Shown here: piece by piece, positions 6,469-9,681 of the stretch
How the letters are laid out: every line of letters starts with the position of its first letter
Position numbering within the stretch: the first letter of the stretch is position 1
Assembly (NCBI GenBank): GCA_011048645.1
Contig: DSDR01000344.1
Location: forward strand, 1 to 9,681
Length of the DNA stretch: 9,681 bases
DNA from: Phycisphaerales bacterium
GTDB lineage: Bacteria; Planctomycetota; Phycisphaerae; Sedimentisphaerales; Anaerohalosphaeraceae
Direction of reading: 5' to 3'
The notes under the pieces: model-generated
What the model was told of the DNA's origin: nothing
Database searches by the model: none
What the model saw: only the letters and a program-made list of their open reading frames with translations
Program-made: the position numbers and the translations under genes

Positions 6469-7448
6469 TTCAGCAGCTCAATAGAGATGGTTTGCTCGAC
6501 GTTGAGAACCGGTTTGGAATCGCCCAGCGGCAGCATAAAGTCGGCCGGGACCTTCATCGTGTACGCCTGATGGTCTTTTTCAAGGATGCCCCGGTCGATG
6601 TTGAACACCTGCGTTCCGCCGCCGCTGATGGATTCAAAGCGATACCGCCGCAAAAAACCGAACAGTCCGCGCATCTGAAAGGCGCCTTCGTAAGGCAGCG
6701 GAATATCCCTTAAAAAATCATCCGTCAGCTCATACGTGCCGGTGATACGGGCTTTTCGTTGGTTGTTTTCTTCGGTGATCTCTTCCAGTGTGTAGGTCGT
6801 GACTCGCGTGGGTGGATTCGGTACCGGCGCCGGCCAGGGCAGCAGTTGCCGTGCCTGCCAGCGCGATCCAGCCGACAATCCGCTCAGCGGTTCGTCAATC
6901 GAGGCGATGGTATCCCAGACATACCACTGGAGTGCGATCAAATCGCTGATCATATCCGGATCTTTGACGCGCCCGGCCGAGGCGCGTGTCCGGGCAAAGG
7001 CCCTGTTGCCCAATTCACGAACGACGCGCTTGAAATCCGTCATATCCTCAATCTGTCCGGTCGGCGTCAAGGTCAGCGTGAACGGCAATTCCGGAAGCGA
7101 TTCGACGGCGTCGCTTGTCCCGTCGCGACCCGAAAAAGTCGTTCGCGTTACCTTGGCCGATTCGCAGGTCGCGTTGAGCCGGGTCAGCCCGAACAGATCG
7201 ACCTCGACGGGGGTATAAACCATCACCAGTTCCAGTCGTTCGGTCATGGTCTGCGGAGCTGATTGCCGAGCGCCTGTTTCGCCTTTCAGATCAATGCGGG
7301 TTTGGCGCTGCGAGATCATCCGATAACGCAGCGGCTGGTGTTCTTCAAAATTGACCAGCAGCAATTCGCCGGCTGCGGACGGCCCCCCGCAGCCGCTGAC
7401 CGCAAGAACCGCCGCAAGGCAGAGGAAACAAAACAGTTTTGAATGCAC
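6465..7448 (-). CDS. Putative lipoprotein, DUF6263-like, second of a tandem pair
   Basis: 327-residue probable lipoprotein of unknown function. The signal peptide has a hydrophobic core (about 5-17) and lipobox VSGC with C20 as the lipidated residue. The mature part is soluble, beta-rich and without membrane segments. A TLTLTPTGQIEDM segment (about 125-137) precedes an alpha-helical stretch (about 140-190) with Trp residues, and two more beta regions follow, one containing YTLEEITEENNQRKARITGTY. The layout matches the neighbouring lipoprotein at 7467-8435 (XL-T-P/S-x-G-x-x-x motif, then helix, then a Tyr-Thr-Leu strand and an interior D-x-x-x-G strand pair), so the two look like diverged paralogues. 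The start is GTG 7448: GAAGGA lies 6 nt upstream (7455-7460), whereas TTG 7454 would abut that site. The gene ends in an ATGA overlap with the HIT gene. The family name is recalled, not searched. Confidence 0.78.
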   Translation of the reverse strand: MHSKLFCFLCLAAVLAVSGCGGPSAAGELLLVNFEEHQPLRYRMISQRQTRIDLKGETGARQSAPQTMTERLELVMVYTPVEVDLFGLTRLNATCESAKVTRTTFSGRDGTSDAVESLPELPFTLTLTPTGQIEDMTDFKRVVRELGNRAFARTRASAGRVKDPDMISDLIALQWYVWDTIASIDEPLSGLSAGSRWQARQLLPWPAPVPNPPTRVTTYTLEEITEENNQRKARITGTYELTDDFLRDIPLPYEGAFQMRGLFGFLRRYRFESISGGGTQVFNIDRGILEKDHQAYTMKVPADFMLPLGDSKPVLNVEQTISIELLK

Positions 7449-7454
7449 GCTCAA

Positions 7455-7460
7455 TCCTTC
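7455..7460 (-). promoter_or_regulatory. Ribosome binding site fixing a GTG start
   Basis: GAAGGA on the minus strand is 6 nt before GTG 7448. It touches TTG 7454, two codons upstream, so only the GTG has a workable spacing. Confidence 0.65.
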
Positions 7461-7466
7461 GTTTAA

Positions 7467-8435
7467 TCAGGGTTGCAGTTGTTTCATCGAAATACGATGC
7501 GTAAACCGCATAATCAGCGTGTCCGGCGCTGCGCCCTCCGGCGCGTTGGAAGGCATTTCCTGAGCCAGATACGTGCTGATCAGCGTCTCGTCGTATTCAA
7601 GGACATCGCCGTTTTCCATATCCAGCAGCAGTTTGCCGGTGTAGTCGTCCTGGCTGTCAAACATACGGGCAAAAAATCCCATCCCCGCCGCGGCGGAGAT
7701 CTGCCCCTGGTCCGGCGCCGGCTCGGCGCTTTCCATCGCGTTCATTTCAATAACGGCGACGTTTCGTCCGTTTTGCGTTTCAATCCCTTTGAGGGTATAG
7801 ACTTTTTCAAAGCTCTTGGGCGACAGCAGGCCCGGCGGCGAAGGCTCGACCTGCCGCCAGGACTTCTTGACCGCCACAGAATCTCCGTTGATGCCCCACA
7901 GCGCAGGGATCTGATGGCGTTCACGAAGGCCTTCTTCGTTGACCAAACGCTCGGCCAGACGCCCTTCGAATCCGGCGGTAACCGCTTTTTGGGCAGCTTG
8001 GGAGTCAAAACCGACCACCTTGCCCTTTGGTGAAATTCGAACGGTGTAGCGCTGGCCGATCAGTCGCATCAGCGGATTGCCTCGATCCGCCTCGTTGGCG
8101 CTGTCAAACACAAGCCGCTCTTCGTTTTTATTGGTCATATAGACTGACAAACGGTCAATCGTCACCGCACAGTTGGCCACACCCTGATCATCCACATCCG
8201 TTACTGTTTGCGTGTAACCGACCCGGATCAGGGTCTTGGTCTGCTCTTCACGCAGCTTGTCCATCGTCGGCTGTTCAAAACGAAAATCTTTTGTCACTTC
8301 GGTGGTGACCTCGTAGGAAGCTGTTGATTCGGGAGTAAATTGAAGCGCCACCCGGGCCGAAGGACCGCACCCCGAAACCACTGTCAACAGAACCAAGGCG
8401 ACCGACGCTGCGATAAGACTTGCTTTGCCCGACAT
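7467..8435 (-). CDS. Putative lipoprotein, DUF6263-like, first of a tandem pair
   Basis: 322-residue probable lipoprotein of unknown function, first gene of the unit. The signal peptide has a basic N-terminus (K4), a hydrophobic core (about 7-20) and lipobox VSGC with C23 as lipidation site. The mature part is beta-rich: a strand with VALQFTPES, a segment RYTVRISPKGKVVGFDS in the middle, a helix with many Arg and Glu, a strand with YTLKGIETQNGRNVAVIEM, and a final DYTGKLLLDMENGDVLEYDE pair typical of such envelope proteins. There is one mature cysteine in ANCAVTIDRL. Start: ATG 8435 has a strong AAGGAG (8442-8447) 6 nt upstream, and the next in-frame ATGs upstream lie beyond that site. A TATAAT promoter lies about 57 nt further up. 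A surface or periplasmic role is likely, but no enzyme signature is visible. Confidence 0.8.
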   Translation of the reverse strand: MSGKASLIAASVALVLLTVVSGCGPSARVALQFTPESTASYEVTTEVTKDFRFEQPTMDKLREEQTKTLIRVGYTQTVTDVDDQGVANCAVTIDRLSVYMTNKNEERLVFDSANEADRGNPLMRLIGQRYTVRISPKGKVVGFDSQAAQKAVTAGFEGRLAERLVNEEGLRERHQIPALWGINGDSVAVKKSWRQVEPSPPGLLSPKSFEKVYTLKGIETQNGRNVAVIEMNAMESAEPAPDQGQISAAAGMGFFARMFDSQDDYTGKLLLDMENGDVLEYDETLISTYLAQEMPSNAPEGAAPDTLIMRFTHRISMKQLQP

Positions 8436-8441
8436 AATGTT

Positions 8442-8447
8442 CTCCTT
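8442..8447 (-). promoter_or_regulatory. Strong ribosome binding site of the first lipoprotein gene
   Basis: AAGGAG on the minus strand is 6 nt before ATG 8435. This rules out the longer reading from 8492, which would begin at the -10 box of the probable promoter. Confidence 0.8.
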
Positions 8448-8491
8448 AGAAAACCGGTATAACCTCTGCATTTGCATCAACATTAGGCGCA

Positions 8492-8520
8492 ATTATAGCC
8501 CCTTGACGACCACTTGACAA
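8492..8520 (-). promoter_or_regulatory. Sigma70-type promoter of the lipoprotein-HIT-dGTPase unit
   Basis: On the minus strand, TTGTCA (8515-8520, five of six consensus) and TATAAT (8492-8497, perfect) are 17 nt apart. A start near 8485 would give a leader of about 50 nt ahead of ATG 8435. It is the best promoter match in the window, and its position ahead of a four-gene cluster fits. The -35 bases overlap those of a plus-strand candidate. Confidence 0.75.
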
Positions 8521-8521
8521 C
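8502..8521 (+). repeat. Direct repeat CTTGACRAC with 11-nt period
   Basis: CTTGACGAC (8502-8510) and CTTGACAAC (8513-8521) differ at one base and are 11 nt apart, about one helical turn. They lie in the spacer and -35 region of the minus-strand promoter. They could be tandem sites of a regulator or a duplicated -35 hexamer. The element is short, so chance is not excluded. Confidence 0.4.
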
Positions 8522-8541
8522 AGATAAATAGCGGATTTAAC
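8514..8541 (+). promoter_or_regulatory. Candidate distal ilvD promoter sharing -35 bases with the divergent promoter
   Basis: A perfect TTGACA (8514-8519) is followed after 16 nt by TTTAAC (8536-8541, four of six). The -35 overlaps the minus-strand -35 over five bases. The leader to ilvD would be about 170 nt. The -10 is weak, so this is only a candidate. Confidence 0.4.
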
Positions 8542-8628
8542 AGGAATTCCGAAAAGTTGCCTCCGTGAATGGATCGCCCGTTCATCCCGGTCCCGAGCCA
8601 AAGATGCCGGTTTTTCAGGATTTTTGGG

Positions 8629-8657
8629 TTTCTCTATCCTTCCGGAGCGACTATACT
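8629..8657 (+). promoter_or_regulatory. Candidate proximal ilvD promoter
   Basis: TATACT (8652-8657) is a five-of-six -10 match, but the bases 17 nt upstream (TTTCTC, 8629-8634) are a poor -35. It would give a leader of about 55 nt before ATG 8719. An activator would be needed if it is real. Confidence 0.3.
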
Positions 8658-8718
8658 TCTTACGACCGTAATGAATGATGAGCGAACGTCGATTTCTGAG
8701 ATTATGGAGATTGAGACT

Positions 8719-9681
8719 ATGAAAAGTAATTCCGTTAAAGAGGGTTTTCAGCGTGCCCCGCATCGGGCGCTGCTGCGTGCCTGCGGATTGAAGTCAGAAG
8801 ATGTCAAGAAACCGTTTATTGCCATTGCCAACAGCTACTGCGACATTGTTCCCGGCCATGTGCACCTGCACGAGGTGGCCAAGGTCGTCAAACAGGCGGT
8901 GCGCGACGCCGGCGGGATTCCGTTCGAGTTCAACAGCATTGCCGTCTGCGACGGCATCGCCATGGGACACGGCGGAATGAAGTACTCCCTGCCGTCGCGC
9001 GAGATCATCGCCGATGCGGTTGAAACGATGTGCCGGGCGCATTGCTTTGACGGGATGATTTGTATCCCCAATTGCGACAAAGTCGTACCCGGTATGCTCA
9101 TGGCCGCGATGCGGATTAACATCCCGACGCTGTTTGTTTCCGGCGGGCCGATGAAAGCCGGCAAGACCAAAGACGGAAAACCTGCCGATTTAATCACGAT
9201 TTTTGAAGGGGTCGCCGCCTATAACGCCGGAAAAATCACCGAAGACCGCCTGATCGAGCTGGAATGTGCCGGCTGTCCGACCCAAGGGAGCTGTTCGGGG
9301 ATGTTCACCGCCAACAGTATGAACTGCCTGTGTGAGGCCATCGGGCTGGCCCTGCCGGGCAATGGAACTATCCTGGCGGTCGATCCGAAACGTCAGGAAT
9401 TGTACAAAAAAGCGGGCCGACGAGTCGTCGAATTGGTAAAAGAAGACCTCAAACCGCTCGATATTGTCTCGGAAAAGTCGATCGACAATGCCTTTGTTCT
9501 CGACATGGCCATGGGCGGCTCGACCAATACCGTCCTGCACACGCTGGCAATTGCCAACGAAGCGGGGATTCGATACGATCTCGACCGGATCAATATCATC
9601 AGCGACAAATGCCCCAATATCTGCAAGGTCTCCCCGTCCAGCGACTGGCACATTGAGGATGTCGATGCCGCCGGCGGCATC
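8719..9681 (+). CDS. ilvD: Dihydroxy-acid dehydratase IlvD (C-terminus cut by window edge)
   Basis: Cytoplasmic iron-sulfur enzyme that converts 2,3-dihydroxy-isovalerate and its methylvalerate homologue to the 2-keto acids leading to valine, leucine and isoleucine. The window holds 321 codons of about 555. The family landmarks are in order: APHRALLRACGL (13-24), IANSYCDIVPGHVHL (36-50), EFNSIAVCDGIAMGHGGMKY (70-89), SLPSREIIADAVE (90-102), CIPNCDKVVPGMLMA (115-129) with cluster cysteine C119, SGGPMKAGK (141-149), and CAGCPTQGSCSGMFTANSMN (183-202) with cluster cysteine C192. The VPGH form at 44-47, instead of the PCN form, places it with the E. coli-like class, often linked to an oxygen-labile [4Fe-4S] cluster (inference). 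ATG 8719 has GGAG (8706-8709) 9 nt upstream. In-frame ATGs at 8704 and 8671 would add 5 or 16 residues, but they have no clear ribosome site and the family usually starts close to here. It is divergent from the lipoprotein unit. Confidence 0.95.
   Translation, partial: MKSNSVKEGFQRAPHRALLRACGLKSEDVKKPFIAIANSYCDIVPGHVHLHEVAKVVKQAVRDAGGIPFEFNSIAVCDGIAMGHGGMKYSLPSREIIADAVETMCRAHCFDGMICIPNCDKVVPGMLMAAMRINIPTLFVSGGPMKAGKTKDGKPADLITIFEGVAAYNAGKITEDRLIELECAGCPTQGSCSGMFTANSMNCLCEAIGLALPGNGTILAVDPKRQELYKKAGRRVVELVKEDLKPLDIVSEKSIDNAFVLDMAMGGSTNTVLHTLAIANEAGIRYDLDRINIISDKCPNICKVSPSSDWHIEDVDAAGGI

Noticed and set aside
8436..8492. Upstream start for the first lipoprotein at 8492
   Set aside because: It would begin at the -10 box of the probable promoter and put 19 residues in front of a normal signal peptide. 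AAGGAG marks ATG 8435.
8587..8645. Possible attenuator ahead of ilvD (CCGG and AGGAT/ATCCT pairings with T-runs)
   Set aside because: Stems are only 4-5 bp with long loops, and no leader peptide with branched-chain codons is evident. This is insufficient for an attenuator or T-box call.

Overview
The window holds ten protein genes. Nine lie on the minus strand and one on the plus strand, with one moderately long non-coding stretch (4420-4829). Base composition is mildly GC-rich and the genes are tightly packed, so it looks like a bacterial chromosome core region rather than an accessory island. I saw no tRNA or rRNA, insertion sequence, CRISPR array or phage gene. The mix suggests a Gram-negative or diderm organism, with a Planctomycetota (Phycisphaerae-like) source as my best guess. 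Reasons are the PilM/N/O plus PilB export set, the lipobox lipoproteins, and two tandem lipoproteins that resemble the DUF6263-type families I associate with Planctomycetes. This taxonomic guess comes from recall, not from a search.

Left part, 1-4419, minus strand: a type IV pilus / type II secretion-like assembly operon in the order pilM (3442-4419), pilN (2682-3392), pilO (2119-2655), a bitopic PilP/GspC-like subunit (1424-2080) and the assembly ATPase pilB/gspE (1-1427, cut by the left edge). PilM (actin-like, cytoplasmic) should dock on the PilN N-terminus. PilN and PilO are bitopic partners with periplasmic coiled coils. The PilP/GspC-like subunit would link them to an outer-membrane secretin, which is not in the window. 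PilB would power fibre polymerisation.

Middle, 4420-4829: about 410 bases without a convincing gene. It holds candidate minus-strand promoter elements, three short inverted repeats and a weak terminator candidate for the gene upstream.

Right part, 4830-8435, minus strand: a compact four-gene unit of two tandem lipoproteins (7467-8435 and 6465-7448), a HIT-family nucleotide hydrolase or phosphorylase (5932-6468) and a dGTPase-like HD hydrolase (4830-5924). Junctions are 18 nt, a 4-nt ATGA overlap and 7 nt. A good sigma70-type promoter (TTGTCA-17-TATAAT) lies just ahead of the first lipoprotein.

Far right, 8719-9681, plus strand: the first 321 codons of ilvD (dihydroxy-acid dehydratase, branched-chain amino acid synthesis), transcribed divergently from the lipoprotein unit. 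Its candidate distal promoter shares its -35 bases with the lipoprotein-operon promoter. I did not find a clearly novel system. The most noteworthy items are the overlapping divergent promoters, the paired lipoproteins of unknown role coupled to nucleotide hydrolases, and the structured leader ahead of pilM.
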